DNA from: Lysobacterales bacterium
GTDB taxonomy: Bacteria > Pseudomonadota > Gammaproteobacteria > Xanthomonadales > Xanthomonadaceae
Length of the DNA: 64,000 bases
Direction: 5' to 3'
Assembly: GCA_017302135.1 (NCBI GenBank)
Contig: JAFLDZ010000006.1
Span: 62,001 to 126,000 of the forward strand
Shown: piece after piece, positions 1 to 8,775 of the stretch
Numbering within the stretch: position 1 is the stretch's first letter
Layout: each line of letters begins with the position of its first letter
The notes under the pieces: generated by a model
Told to the model about the DNA's origin: nothing
The model's database searches: none
What the model saw: only the letters and a program-made list of their open reading frames with translations
Translations under genes and position numbers: made by a program

Positions 1-14
1 CAGCCGCGTGAAGT

Positions 15-61
15 GATCGATTCGCAGGGGCCCGCGAAGCGCGTCTCGTTGCGAATCGATC
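15..61. repeat. 12-bp perfect inverted repeat
   Basis: GATCGATTCGCA at 15-26 is exactly reversed at 50-61, with a 23-nt spacer. It lies before the first gene and just upstream of a second hairpin. No gene function is implied; it may be part of the 3' end or terminator region of a gene outside the window. Confidence 0.6.
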
Positions 62-89
62 GCCCCCGCGAAGGCGGGGAGCATCCACC

Positions 90-118
90 AGAAGCCCGCC
101 ATCGGCGGGCTTCTGCTT
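90..118 (+). terminator. Hairpin, probable terminator of upstream gene
   Basis: An 11-bp perfect stem (90-100 with 104-114) closes a 3-nt loop and is followed by a moderately T-rich stretch. It sits 42 nt before the first plus-strand gene, so it most likely ends a transcript entering from the left. The U tract is weak. Confidence 0.5.
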
Positions 119-159
119 TGAAGTCGCTCCGTTCGATTCGGGAATGCGACAATGCCGCC

Positions 160-1518
160 ATGACCTATCAGCCCGTTTCCGAATCCCTTGCGCCCCAACC
201 GTGCGACCTGCTGATCGAGGCCCGCTACGTGGTCCCGGTCGAACCGCGCGGCGTCGTGCTCGAACACCATGCGGTCGCGGTGCGCGATGGGGCGATCCTC
301 GCGCTGCTGCCGATCGAAGAAGCGCGCCGGCTGTTCACCCCTCGTGAAACCGTATCGCGGCCGGACAGCGTCCTGATCCCGGGCCTGATCAACGCCCACT
401 GCCACAACCCGATGACGCTGATGCGCGGCGTGGCCGACGATCTGCCGCTGAAGCAGTGGCTGCAGGAACACATCTGGCCGATCGAGGGCGCGATCATGGG
501 CCCCGACTACGTCGCTGATGGCGTCGCCTTCGCGATCGCCGAGATGCTCCGGGGCGGCACCACCTGCTGCAACGAAAACTACTTCTTTCCCGACGTGCAG
601 GCCGCGACCTACAAACGCTACGGCTTCCGCGCGCGCGTCGGTCTGCCGGTGATCGACTTCCCCACTGCCTGGGCGAAGAGCGACGACGAATATTTCGATC
701 GCGCCGGCGAAGTCCACGACCAGTGGCGCGACGATGCGCTGATCGCAACGGCCTTTGCGCCGCACGCGCCTTACACCGTGTCCGACGATAATTTCGAGCG
801 CATCCGCATGCTCGCCGACCAGCTCGATATCCCGGTGCATCTGCACACGCACGAGACTGCGCAGGAAGTGCAGCAGTCGCAGGACAAGCATGGCCAGCGT
901 CCGCTGGCGCGGCTGGATCGCCTGGGGCTGGTCAACGATCGTCTGATCGCGGTGCACATGACCCAGCTCACCGATGCCGAGATTGCGCTGTGCGCCGCGC
1001 GCGGCGTCAGCGTGGTGCATTGCCCGGAATCGAATCTGAAACTGGCCTCCGGCTTTTGTCCGGTGGCCAGGCTCGAACGCGCGGGCGTCACCGTCGCCAT
1101 CGGCACCGACGGCTGCGCGAGCAACAACGATCTCGACATGTTCGGTGAGCTGCGCACCGCCGCACTGCTCGCGAAGGCGGTGGCCGACGATGCCGCTGCG
1201 TTCGATGCCGCCAGCGCGCTGCACGCGGCCACCCTCGGCAGCGCCAAGGCGATGGGTGTCGATCATCTGGTCGGCTCGATCGAGCCGAAAAAACAGGCCG
1301 ATCTGGCCTGTGTCGATCTGTCGGCGCTGGAAACCCAGCCGCTGCACCACGTGCTGTCGCAGCTGGTCTACGCCACCGGCCGTCATCAGGTCACCGATGT
1401 CTGGGTCGCAGGCAAACCGAAACTGCGCGACCGCATCCTGGTCGACATGGATATCGATGCGCTGATCGCGAACGCCAAGCAATGGCGCGCGCGGATCGGT
1501 TCGGTGAAAGTGGGTTGA
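160..1518 (+). CDS. mtaD: TRZ/ATZ-family amidohydrolase (MTA/SAH deaminase type)
   Basis: This 452-aa metal-dependent amidohydrolase should deaminate an aminated purine or triazine-like substrate; family members act on 5-methylthioadenosine or S-adenosylhomocysteine. The metal-binding signatures are visible in order: NAHCHN, HLHTHE, VHCPESN and GTDGCASNN. The frame is open upstream, but the preceding 49 codons do not look like protein and include the terminator hairpin, so I start at the ATG before TYQPVSE. ubiG follows after 14 nt. The family is clear; the exact substrate is inferred from annotation habit in this lineage. Confidence 0.85.
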   Translation: MTYQPVSESLAPQPCDLLIEARYVVPVEPRGVVLEHHAVAVRDGAILALLPIEEARRLFTPRETVSRPDSVLIPGLINAHCHNPMTLMRGVADDLPLKQWLQEHIWPIEGAIMGPDYVADGVAFAIAEMLRGGTTCCNENYFFPDVQAATYKRYGFRARVGLPVIDFPTAWAKSDDEYFDRAGEVHDQWRDDALIATAFAPHAPYTVSDDNFERIRMLADQLDIPVHLHTHETAQEVQQSQDKHGQRPLARLDRLGLVNDRLIAVHMTQLTDAEIALCAARGVSVVHCPESNLKLASGFCPVARLERAGVTVAIGTDGCASNNDLDMFGELRTAALLAKAVADDAAAFDAASALHAATLGSAKAMGVDHLVGSIEPKKQADLACVDLSALETQPLHHVLSQLVYATGRHQVTDVWVAGKPKLRDRILVDMDIDALIANAKQWRARIGSVKVG

Positions 1519-1532
1519 GAGGCATCGAAACA

Positions 1533-2246
1533 ATGAACACAGCAGAACAGCACGACAATTTCAGCCAGGTCGAACTCGACAAGTTCAATGCATTGGCGAA
1601 TAGATGGTGGGACCCCGAAGGCCCACAGAAACCCCTGCATGTCCTCAATCCCGCACGCCTGAGTTATATCCGCGAACGCACAGCGCTACGCGGCGCGCGT
1701 GTGCTCGATGTGGGCTGCGGTGCCGGGCTGCTCAGCGAGGCGCTGGCGCGCGAGGGCGCGAACGTCACCGCGATCGATCTGGCCCCGGACCTGATCAGGA
1801 TCGCGAAACTGCACCGGCTCGAATCCGGCGTCGAAGTCGATTACCGGCTCACCGCTGTCGAAGCCCTGGCCGATGAACTGCCGGCCAGCTTCGATGCCAT
1901 CGCCTGCATGGAAATGCTCGAACACGTGCCCGATCCGGCGGCGGTGATCGCCGCCTGCGCGACGCTGCTGAAACCGGGTGGCCGCCTGTTCCTGTCCACG
2001 CTCAATCGCACCCCGGCCGCGTTCGCGCTGGCGATCGTCGGCGCCGAGTACGTCGCGCGGATGTTGCCCAAAGGCACCCACCAATACCGCGATTTCATCA
2101 AGCCATCGGAACTCGCGGCCTGGTTGCGCGCAGCGCAGTTCGAACTCGAAGATGTCAGCGGTTTGATCTACGACCCGATGCGCCACACCGCGCGCGTCGG
2201 CAGTCGTACCGATGTGAATTACTTGGCCTGTGCATTGAAGCCCTGA
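1533..2246 (+). CDS. ubiG: Ubiquinone biosynthesis O-methyltransferase UbiG
   Basis: This 237-aa SAM-dependent methyltransferase carries out the two O-methylations of ubiquinone synthesis. The sequence shows the NRWWDPEG start region typical of UbiG, the SAM-binding VLDVGCGAG motif near residue 53, and the HVPDP segment. The ATG at 1533 is chosen because a GAGAGG Shine-Dalgarno lies about 10 nt upstream and the N-terminus matches the family length; the frame is also open further upstream inside mtaD. It is probably co-transcribed with mtaD and perhaps the HAD phosphatase. Confidence 0.95.
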   Translation: MNTAEQHDNFSQVELDKFNALANRWWDPEGPQKPLHVLNPARLSYIRERTALRGARVLDVGCGAGLLSEALAREGANVTAIDLAPDLIRIAKLHRLESGVEVDYRLTAVEALADELPASFDAIACMEMLEHVPDPAAVIAACATLLKPGGRLFLSTLNRTPAAFALAIVGAEYVARMLPKGTHQYRDFIKPSELAAWLRAAQFELEDVSGLIYDPMRHTARVGSRTDVNYLACALKP

Positions 2247-2247
2247 T

Positions 2248-2319
2248 GATCGATTGTGGGAGGAGCTTCAGTCCCGACATGCACTCTTCGGGGCGGGAGC
2301 CCCTCCCACAAGATCGATC
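2248..2319. repeat. REP-like imperfect palindrome (GTGGGAGG type)
   Basis: TGTGGGAGG at 2255-2263 is mirrored by CCTCCCACA at 2302-2310, and flanking GATCGAT arms (2248-2254, 2313-2319) extend the dyad. The core with CTTCAGTCCCGAC resembles extragenic palindromes dispersed in Xanthomonadales genomes. It separates ubiG from the next gene. Confidence 0.7.
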
Positions 2320-2346
2320 CGCCATCCGAACCCGTTGGAGTCACCG

Positions 2347-3036
2347 TTGTCCCACACTCGTTTCCCCCGCGGCGTGCTGTTCGATCTCGACGGTACCCTG
2401 CTCGACAGCGCGCCCGACATGGTCGAGGCGATCAATATCCTGCGTCGCGAACGCGGCGAGCCCGATATGGCGTACGAACTGCTGCGCCCGCACGTGTCCA
2501 AGGGCGCGCGGGCGATGATCGGCGCCTCGTTCGCCCAACTCGATCACGATGCACGCGAAGCGCTGGTGAAACCATTTCTCGATGCCTACGAAGGCATCCT
2601 CGGCCAATACTGCGTGCTGTTCGATGGCATCGCCGAGATGCTCGACGCGCTGGAAGCCGACGGCGTGCGCTGGGGTATCGTCACCAACAAGCCCGAATAT
2701 CTGGCGAAGCTGCTGATGCCGGTCCTCGGCTGGAGCGAACGCTGCGGCGTGCTGATCGGCGGCGATTCGCTGCCCGAGCGCAAGCCGCATCCGCTGCCGC
2801 TGCTGCATTCGGCTGAAGTCCTCGGCGTCGCTGCAGAAGACTGCGTGTACGTCGGCGACGACGAGCGCGACATCGTTGCCGCGCGTGCGGCCGGCATGCC
2901 GTCGATCGTCGCGCTGTGGGGCTATCGCCTGCCCGGCGTCGATCCGCTGGACTGGAAGGGCGACGTGATGATCGAACAGCCGCAGACGCTGCTGGATCCG
3001 CAAATCTGGCCGACCGTGGTGGCGCAGCCGCTGTGA
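2347..3036 (+). CDS. HAD phosphatase, Gph/MupP type
   Basis: This 229-aa protein is a haloacid-dehalogenase hydrolase of the phosphoglycolate phosphatase group. It has motif I DLDGTLLDSAPD (nucleophile and acid Asp), motif II VTNKPE, the motif III Lys in RKPHPLPL and motif IV VGDDERDI. I use the TTG at 2347, which has GGAG 6 nt upstream; the more upstream ATG lies inside a REP element. Adjacency to ubiG recalls Pseudomonas mupP, an N-acetylmuramate-6-phosphate phosphatase of cell-wall recycling, so MupP is an equally good name. The next gene overlaps its stop (GTGA). Confidence 0.85.
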   Translation: MSHTRFPRGVLFDLDGTLLDSAPDMVEAINILRRERGEPDMAYELLRPHVSKGARAMIGASFAQLDHDAREALVKPFLDAYEGILGQYCVLFDGIAEMLDALEADGVRWGIVTNKPEYLAKLLMPVLGWSERCGVLIGGDSLPERKPHPLPLLHSAEVLGVAAEDCVYVGDDERDIVAARAAGMPSIVALWGYRLPGVDPLDWKGDVMIEQPQTLLDPQIWPTVVAQPL

Positions 3037-3728
3037 GCGATGTGTCCACTGTCGATGCCGATCTCGATGATTTCCTCGGCAAATGGCGCGGACGTTGGCC
3101 GGAATGGCGGATCGCGCAGGTCTTCGTCCCCGAATCGCAGCGCGCGACCGCTGAAGCGTGGCTCGCGCTGCTGCAGGAATGGACCGACGCTGCCTGGGCC
3201 GGCGACGACCCGACGCCGGGCTTCGCCAAGCTGATCTGGTGGCAGGAAGAACTGCTCGGCTGGTCGAAAGGCGTGCGTCGCCATCCGCTTGGACGCGTGC
3301 TGCAGAAGCAGCCGGCGTCGTGGGCGACGCTCGCGACTGCATTGCCGGCGCTGCAGGCGGTGCGCGAGCCGCTGCGTGCCTGGGCCGCACCGCAAACGCT
3401 CGATGCGCCGCTGCAACCGTTGGCGGTCGCCATCGCCGACTGCGAGCGCGCTTTGTTCGCGCCGGAGGCCGCGCCCGTCGCCGATGCATTCGCGCTGCTC
3501 GCCGCGCATGCGCTGTGGTATCGCGACGAAGCCGGCGCTGCGAAAGCGACCAAGGCATGGGCGCAACGACTCGCAGCCAGCGCGCCGCAGCGCGCCGGAT
3601 CGCGTCCACGCCGCATCCATGACGCGCTGAGCCACGCCCGGCTGCAGCGCGTGGCCACGCGCGGCGAGGCCTCGGCGCTGTCGCCGATGACGGCGCTGTG
3701 GCGCAGCTGGCGCGCGGCGCGGGGCTGA
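3033..3728 (+). CDS. Squalene/phytoene synthase-like protein of unknown function
   Basis: This 231-aa protein starts at a GTG overlapping the stop of the HAD gene, implying translational coupling. The segment WWQEELLGWSKGVRRHPLG near residues 70-90 resembles the first helix region of squalene/phytoene synthase-like proteins (NDUFAF6 group), but I see no clear DxxxD prenyl-diphosphate motifs, so catalysis is doubtful. It is Ala-rich and probably all-helical. Function unknown; family assignment is tentative. Confidence 0.7.
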   Translation: MSDVSTVDADLDDFLGKWRGRWPEWRIAQVFVPESQRATAEAWLALLQEWTDAAWAGDDPTPGFAKLIWWQEELLGWSKGVRRHPLGRVLQKQPASWATLATALPALQAVREPLRAWAAPQTLDAPLQPLAVAIADCERALFAPEAAPVADAFALLAAHALWYRDEAGAAKATKAWAQRLAASAPQRAGSRPRRIHDALSHARLQRVATRGEASALSPMTALWRSWRAARG

Positions 3729-3847
3729 ACCCCAAAACGCAGCGTTCCGGCGCGATTCCGGAAGCTGCCGGCCGGGCTGGGTACAATGGCCGCCCCTCCG
3801 CTGTCCGGTCCGTCTCACCCGTGATTTTGCGTCCCGATCCCTGTTCG

Positions 3848-4753
3848 ATGCCCGATGTGGCCGGCGATGCCGCCGCAGCCGCGCGTGCGCTCGATTGGGT
3901 GGGCATGCGCAATGTCGCGCTGCCGCTGCGGGTGCGCGGCGAAGACGGCGTGGTGATGCAGGTGCCGGCGTCGGTCGATGTGCTGGTGGATCTGCGCGAT
4001 CCCGATGCGCGCGGCATCCACATGTCGCGGCTGTATCTGCAGTTGCAGGACGCGCTGATCGAAGACGTGCTGACGCCTGCGCGCCTGCGCCGCGTGCTGC
4101 AGGACTGCATCGACTCGCAGGGCGCGCTGTCGTCGTCCGCGCGGCTCGCGCTGCGCTTCGATCTGATGCGCAAGCGTCGCGCGCTGGTCAGCGACAACAG
4201 CGGCTGGAAGCGCTACCCGCTGGACATCGACGCGATGCTCGCGAACGGCCATCTGACCCTGACCCTGGCGTTCTCGGTCGAATACTCCAGCACGTGTCCG
4301 GCGTCGGCTGCGCTGTCGCGCCAGCTCAACGCCGAGCGCTTCGCCGAGGATTTCGCTGCAGCGCATCCGCTGTCCACCCAAATCGTGCGCGATTGGCTGG
4401 CGTCGGAGCGCGGGCTTGCCGCAACCCCGCACGCGCAGCGCAGTCGCGCCGACATCAGGGTCGAACTGCAGCCGGCGTTCGACGAGCTGCCGGTCGCCGA
4501 TCTGATCGACCGCGCCGAAGCCGCGCTGGGCACGCCGGTGCAGACCGCAGTGAAGCGCGAAGACGAACAGGCGTTCGCGAAACTCAACGCCGAGAACCTG
4601 ATGTTCTGCGAAGACGCGGCACGTCGCGTCGCCGCAGCGCTCGCCGACGATGCGCGCGTACGTCGTTTCGACGTGTGCGTCTCGCATTTCGAAAGCCTGC
4701 ATCCGCACGATGCGGTGGCGCAGGTGTCCGGGAAGGGCCGCGCCGTCGACTGA
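3848..4753 (+). CDS. folE2: GTP cyclohydrolase IB (FolE2)
   Basis: This 301-aa enzyme converts GTP to dihydroneopterin triphosphate, the first step of folate synthesis, without needing zinc. Family hallmarks are SVDVLVDL..RGIHMSRLY, the active-site Cys in VEYSSTCPASAALS, and ENLMFCEDAARR. ATG 3848 is preferred by family length, although no strong Shine-Dalgarno is visible; an in-frame GTG at 3821 is the alternative. A TACAAT box at 3782-3787 could be its -10 element. In many bacteria FolE2 substitutes for FolE under zinc limitation; no Zur-like site was recognised here. Confidence 0.92.
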   Translation: MPDVAGDAAAAARALDWVGMRNVALPLRVRGEDGVVMQVPASVDVLVDLRDPDARGIHMSRLYLQLQDALIEDVLTPARLRRVLQDCIDSQGALSSSARLALRFDLMRKRRALVSDNSGWKRYPLDIDAMLANGHLTLTLAFSVEYSSTCPASAALSRQLNAERFAEDFAAAHPLSTQIVRDWLASERGLAATPHAQRSRADIRVELQPAFDELPVADLIDRAEAALGTPVQTAVKREDEQAFAKLNAENLMFCEDAARRVAAALADDARVRRFDVCVSHFESLHPHDAVAQVSGKGRAVD

Positions 4754-4839
4754 AATCGATTGACGTTGTCTTATCGATCAATCGATCGCCTGCAGCATGC
4801 GTCGGTGTTCGACGAAGGCATGACCGACAACGCGATGCG

Positions 4840-4876
4840 AAACGGCCCGGTCGCTAGATCGGGCCGTTTCCGTTGT
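4840..4876 (+). terminator. Rho-independent terminator of folE2
   Basis: AAACGGCCCG (4840-4849) pairs perfectly with CGGGCCGTTT (4860-4869) across a 10-nt loop, followed by CCGTTGTTT. It lies between convergent folE2 and the M23 peptidase gene; the T-rich side favours plus-strand termination. Confidence 0.75.
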
Positions 4877-5797
4877 TTATTTCGCTGATTCCAATACCAG
4901 CAATGGATCCATGCGGACGTCGAACCAATTCATCCCCCAATGCAGATGCGGCCCGGTCGCGCGCCCGGTGGCGCCAACCGCACCGAATACCTGCCCTTGT
5001 TCGACACGATCGCCCACCTTCACGTCGATGCGCGACAGGTGCAGAAAATTCGAGCTGACGCCGGCGCCATGATCGATCACCACGGTGCCGCCGGTGAGAT
5101 ACAGCGATGGCGATGCGAAGGTGACGATGCCGGCGGCGGGCGCTTTGATCGGCGTGCCGTTCGCGGCGGCGATATCCATACCGGAGTGCGGCGATTTCGG
5201 CGTGCCGTTGTAGACGCGCTGATTGCCGAAACGGCCGCTGATGCGGCCCTGCACCGGCCAGATGAATGGCTGTGCGAAATCCTCGCGCGCATCGTCGCGC
5301 GTTCGCACCTCCGCTACCGACGATTGCTCACGTGCGATACGCGCGGCGATCTCCGGCGGCGGGTTCACGGTATTCGGAGGCACGCCGTTGATGGTCTCGA
5401 TCGGCCAGTCGCGCGGCAGGATATTCACGGTGTACCGTTTTTTTCCGGCGACCGGCTCATTCACGGTGACCGTCACCGGACCGGTGGCATCGCGTCCGAT
5501 CGCGAACACGAAACGTCCGTTCGGCGAGACGCGCAGATGGCGGTCGCCGTATTGCACGCTGGCGCCAGGGTCGGTGGTGCCGACGATCATCGAGCCTTGC
5601 TGCACGGCCGTCGGCAGTCCGGTTTGCCGGTAGGGCAGGATCGAGGCGGGAGGCGGTGCCGAAGCGGCTTGCGTCGCCGGCGCCGTTCCATTGCTGGTCG
5701 AAGGTTTCTTCATCTGCGCGCTCGTCGTGCCGCATGCGGCGAGGGTCAATGCCAGCACTGCGGCAAGCGGTGCGAGCGTCGTCGTAGCGCGTTTCAT
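4877..5797 (-). CDS. M23 family murein endopeptidase, lipoprotein
   Basis: This 306-aa protein has a lipoprotein signal (hydrophobic stretch to LTLAAC, Cys near residue 22), a Pro/Thr/Ala-rich linker and a C-terminal LytM/M23 domain with HSGMDIAA (HxxxD) and GPHLHWGMNW (HxH), so the zinc ligands are intact. It should cleave or regulate peptide cross-links of peptidoglycan in the envelope. Its ATG overlaps the pyrC stop (ATGA), placing it last in a yidD-pyrC-peptidase operon. Confidence 0.9.
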   Translation of the reverse strand: MKRATTTLAPLAAVLALTLAACGTTSAQMKKPSTSNGTAPATQAASAPPPASILPYRQTGLPTAVQQGSMIVGTTDPGASVQYGDRHLRVSPNGRFVFAIGRDATGPVTVTVNEPVAGKKRYTVNILPRDWPIETINGVPPNTVNPPPEIAARIAREQSSVAEVRTRDDAREDFAQPFIWPVQGRISGRFGNQRVYNGTPKSPHSGMDIAAANGTPIKAPAAGIVTFASPSLYLTGGTVVIDHGAGVSSNFLHLSRIDVKVGDRVEQGQVFGAVGATGRATGPHLHWGMNWFDVRMDPLLVLESAK

Positions 5798-7149
5798 CGG
5801 TCGAACGCCAGACGCATGCCGCGCGGTTCGCCGACCAGTCGTCGCCCGTCCCAGACGAGGTGACCGTTGATCCAGGTCGAGGCGATGCGCGAGCGGAAGG
5901 TGGTGCCTTCGAACGGCGACCAGCCGCATTTCGACAGCACCTGTTCGCGTTCCACCGTGAACGGCGTGTCGTCGATCAGGACCAGATCGGCGCGATAGCC
6001 TTCGCGCAGGAAGCCGCGCTCCTTCACGTCGAACAACTGCGCAGGCGCATGCGCGAATTTCTGCACGACCTGCGCGGTGCTCAGTCGACCTTCGTGCACG
6101 CATTCCAGCGCGGCGTTCAGCGCGAACTGCACCAGCGGCAGACCGCTGGGCGCGCGCAGGTAGGGATGCTGTTTTTCTTCCAGCGTATGCGGCGCGTGAT
6201 CGGTGGCGAGCACGTCGATCGTGTCCTCGGCCAGCGCCCGGATCAGCGCTTCGCGGTCGCCGGGGTTCTTGATCGCGGGATTGCATTTGATGAAATTGCC
6301 GAGCCGGGCGTAATCGCTGCGGTCGAAGCGCAGGAAATGGATGCAGGTCTCGGCGGTGATGCGCTTGCGGCTGCCGTCGGCGCGGATCAGCGGGCCGCGT
6401 TCGAACAGCGCGAGTTCGTCGGCGGTCGAAATATGCAGCACGTGCAGGCGCGCGTCGTGCTTGCGCGCGAGCGAGATCGCCAGTTCGGTCGATTTGATGC
6501 AGGCCGCGCGCGAGCGGATCTCGCCGTGGCATTCCACCGGGATGTCGTCGCCGTATCGTGCGCGGTATTTCGCAAGCTCCGCGTCGATCATCGGGGTGTC
6601 TTCGCAGTGGGTGATGATCGGTGTCGGCGCGTCGCGGAACACGGCATCCAATACCGCGGGATCGTCCACCAGCATGTTGCCGGTGGAGGCGCCCATGAAG
6701 ATCTTCACGCCGGGCGTGGTGAGCGGATCGATCGCGCGGATGTCGTCGATGTTGCCGGTGCTGGTGCCCATGTAGAAGCCGTAGTTGCCCCAGGCGCGAC
6801 CGGCGGCCCGCCGGTACTTGTCCTCCAGCGCGTCGCGGTCCAGCGTCGGCGGGCTGGTGTTGGGCATGTCCATGAAACTGGTGAGCCCACCCGCCGCCGC
6901 CGCCGCCGACTCGGTCGCGATGTTGCCCTTGTGCTCCAGCCCGGGTTCGCGGAAGTGGACCTGGTCGTCGATCATGCCCGGCAGCAGCCGGCTGCCGTCG
7001 GCGTCGATGACGATCTCGCCCGGGCGTGCGGCCAGGCCGCTGCCGATCGCCTCGATCCGGCCGTCGACGAAGCGCAGGTCGCCGTCGAACTCCCGGCCCT
7101 CGTTGACCAGGCGGGCGTTGACGATAAGGGTGGGCGGGTGGCTGGTCAT
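5794..7149 (-). CDS. pyrC: Dihydroorotase
   Basis: This 451-aa amidohydrolase cyclises carbamoyl-aspartate to dihydroorotate in pyrimidine synthesis. It belongs to the longer dihydroorotase type rather than the 348-aa E. coli PyrC type. Visible elements are the metal site [16 protein letters not shown], the bridging Lys segment VKIFMGAS, and ATDHAPH near the C-terminus. The first His of the usual HxH is Gln; I recall the same QVHFREPG in the Bacteroides/Porphyromonas-type subfamily, so it need not be inactive. It is translationally coupled to both yidD (upstream) and the M23 peptidase (downstream). Confidence 0.9.
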   Translation of the reverse strand: MTSHPPTLIVNARLVNEGREFDGDLRFVDGRIEAIGSGLAARPGEIVIDADGSRLLPGMIDDQVHFREPGLEHKGNIATESAAAAAGGLTSFMDMPNTSPPTLDRDALEDKYRRAAGRAWGNYGFYMGTSTGNIDDIRAIDPLTTPGVKIFMGASTGNMLVDDPAVLDAVFRDAPTPIITHCEDTPMIDAELAKYRARYGDDIPVECHGEIRSRAACIKSTELAISLARKHDARLHVLHISTADELALFERGPLIRADGSRKRITAETCIHFLRFDRSDYARLGNFIKCNPAIKNPGDREALIRALAEDTIDVLATDHAPHTLEEKQHPYLRAPSGLPLVQFALNAALECVHEGRLSTAQVVQKFAHAPAQLFDVKERGFLREGYRADLVLIDDTPFTVEREQVLSKCGWSPFEGTTFRSRIASTWINGHLVWDGRRLVGEPRGMRLAFDR

Positions 7150-7403
7150 TTCGGGGCGCTCGGGTCGGGGTGGGGCGGCTGCCCGGGGCCTGGCGGCACG
7201 GGATCGTGCCCGCCGGGGCATAGGGGGTGGCAGCGCGACAGGCGCTTGGCGGTCATCCAGCTGCCCTTGAGGGCGCCGAAACGCTGGATTGCCTCCATCG
7301 AGTATTCCGAGCAGGTCGGAACGAAGCGGCAACGCTGGCCGAGCAGGGGGCTCACCCACCGTTTGTAGAAGCGGAGTGCGGCGATCAGCAGACGGTCGAT
7401 CAA
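7146..7403 (-). CDS. yidD: Membrane protein insertion efficiency factor YidD
   Basis: This 85-aa YidD/Hcp-like small protein has [16 protein letters not shown] and the [13 protein letters not shown] and [13 protein letters not shown] signatures. It assists YidC-dependent membrane insertion. Usually the gene sits between rnpA and yidC; here its stop overlaps the pyrC start. It is divergent from the DksA-like gene with a 125-bp intergenic region that should hold both promoters. Confidence 0.92.
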   Translation of the reverse strand: MIDRLLIAALRFYKRWVSPLLGQRCRFVPTCSEYSMEAIQRFGALKGSWMTAKRLSRCHPLCPGGHDPVPPGPGQPPHPDPSAPK

Positions 7404-7528
7404 GTGCGGAATCCAGCGGGGGATGCGGCGGGCGGGCCTCGCGCGAATGCGAGGTTGCTGCTGCAGTCTTGGCAGGGTATAACAGCCCGCTTTCCCGCCT
7501 CAAGGGAAGATACGAAGGATTCTCGGAC

Positions 7529-8650
7529 GTGGCAGCAAAGAAACCCGAAAAGAAGGCCATCAAACCACCCGCGAAAGCGGCAGCGAAGAAGCCTGCGGCC
7601 AAGAGCGCCGCGAAGCCCGTGGCCAAACCGGTGGCCAAGCCCGCGGTCAAGAAGGCAGTGAAGCCGGCCGCCAAGGCCGTCGTCGCCAAGCCAGCCGCCA
7701 AAAAGCCCGTGGCCAAGCCCGCTGCGAAGCCGGCCGCGAAGCCGGCGGTCAAGTCGGTCGCCAAGAAGCCCGCCGCCAAGCAGGCCGCAAAACCGGCAGC
7801 GAAGTCCGCTCCGGTCGCCAAGTCCGCGCCAAAAGTCGAGGTGAAGGCCCCGGTCGTCGCCAAGCCTGCGCCCAAGGTCGAAGCGAAAGCACCCGCCGCC
7901 AAAGCCCCGGCTGCCAAAGCGCCGGTCGCGAAGCCTGCAGCCAAGGTCGAGACCAAAGCAGCGGCCAAGCCTGAACCGGCTCCCACGCCCGCGCCGCCGA
8001 CCGCGCCGCCCAAGCCCGATCCGAAGCCGGAGTCGACCTCATCGGCCAAACCGTCGAAGCCCGCTCCGCGCCCGGCCCCCAACGAGCCGGCGCCGAAAGC
8101 CGTCGTCAAACCTGCCGTGGTGGTCGCTCCGCGTCCCGCCGCCGGCAAAGTCGCGGTGGCGGTCACGTCCCGCCCTGCAACACCTCCCCCCAAAATCCAG
8201 GTGAAAGTGATTCCCTACAAAACCGACGAAGCCACCGGCCGCCCGATTCTTCCCGCAGGCTACAAGCCCGCTGCGGACGAGGAATACATGAGCGCGCTGC
8301 AGCTCGAATATTTCCGCCAGCGTCTGCTGGGTTGGCGCGCCGATCTGATCGAGGAATCGAAGCAGACCATCGAGAACCTCAAGGACGAAGTGCGCGATGT
8401 CGGCGACGATGCCGAACGCGCCACCCGCGAAACCGAGAACTCGCTGGAACTGCGCACCCGAGACCGCTACCGCAAGCTGATCGGCAAGATCGACAGCACG
8501 CTCAAGCGCGTGGAAGCCGGCGAATACGGCTACAGCGTGGACTCGGGCGAAGAGATCGGCCTGCACCGCCTCGAAGCCCGTCTCACCGCCGAGCGCACCA
8601 TCGACGAGCAGGAGCGCTGGGAGCACCTGCAGAAGCAGCAGGGCGATTGA
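7529..8650 (+). CDS. DksA-like protein with long Lys/Ala/Pro-rich N-terminal tail
   Basis: This 373-aa protein joins a basic, low-complexity tail (about residues 1-230, AAKKPA/KPVAKP repeats like histone H1) to a C-terminal DksA/TraR domain (about 250-373). The coiled-coil tip keeps Asp and Ala of the DxxDxA motif as DDAERA, and SLELRTRDRYRKLIGKID is typical DksA. All four zinc-finger cysteines are absent (GYSVDSGEEIG, TAERTIDEQE). GTG 7529 is chosen for AAGGA 9 nt upstream. It probably binds the RNA polymerase secondary channel and possibly DNA; both roles are inferred. Confidence 0.88.
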   Translation: MAAKKPEKKAIKPPAKAAAKKPAAKSAAKPVAKPVAKPAVKKAVKPAAKAVVAKPAAKKPVAKPAAKPAAKPAVKSVAKKPAAKQAAKPAAKSAPVAKSAPKVEVKAPVVAKPAPKVEAKAPAAKAPAAKAPVAKPAAKVETKAAAKPEPAPTPAPPTAPPKPDPKPESTSSAKPSKPAPRPAPNEPAPKAVVKPAVVVAPRPAAGKVAVAVTSRPATPPPKIQVKVIPYKTDEATGRPILPAGYKPAADEEYMSALQLEYFRQRLLGWRADLIEESKQTIENLKDEVRDVGDDAERATRETENSLELRTRDRYRKLIGKIDSTLKRVEAGEYGYSVDSGEEIGLHRLEARLTAERTIDEQERWEHLQKQQGD

Positions 8651-8687
8651 TCGAAATCGATCGAAGCCGTTTCGACGCAGAACATTG

Positions 8688-8721
8688 AAAGAGCCCCGCG
8701 ACCCGGGGCTCTTTTCATTCG
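8688..8721. terminator. Strong bidirectional rho-independent terminator
   Basis: An 11-bp perfect stem (8688-8698 with 8704-8714) with a 5-nt loop is followed by TTTTCATT on plus. The A-rich left arm also gives a U-containing tail on minus, so it may end both the DksA-like gene and the MFS gene. Confidence 0.85.
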
Positions 8722-8775
8722 TGCATATTCACGCCTTTCGCCTCACTCGCGTGCGAAGCGACCGAAACAGGGCGT

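Noticed and set aside
2254..2346. Upstream ATG extension of the HAD phosphatase
   Set aside because: The extra 31 codons lie inside a REP palindrome and lack similarity; TTG at 2347 has a proper Shine-Dalgarno.
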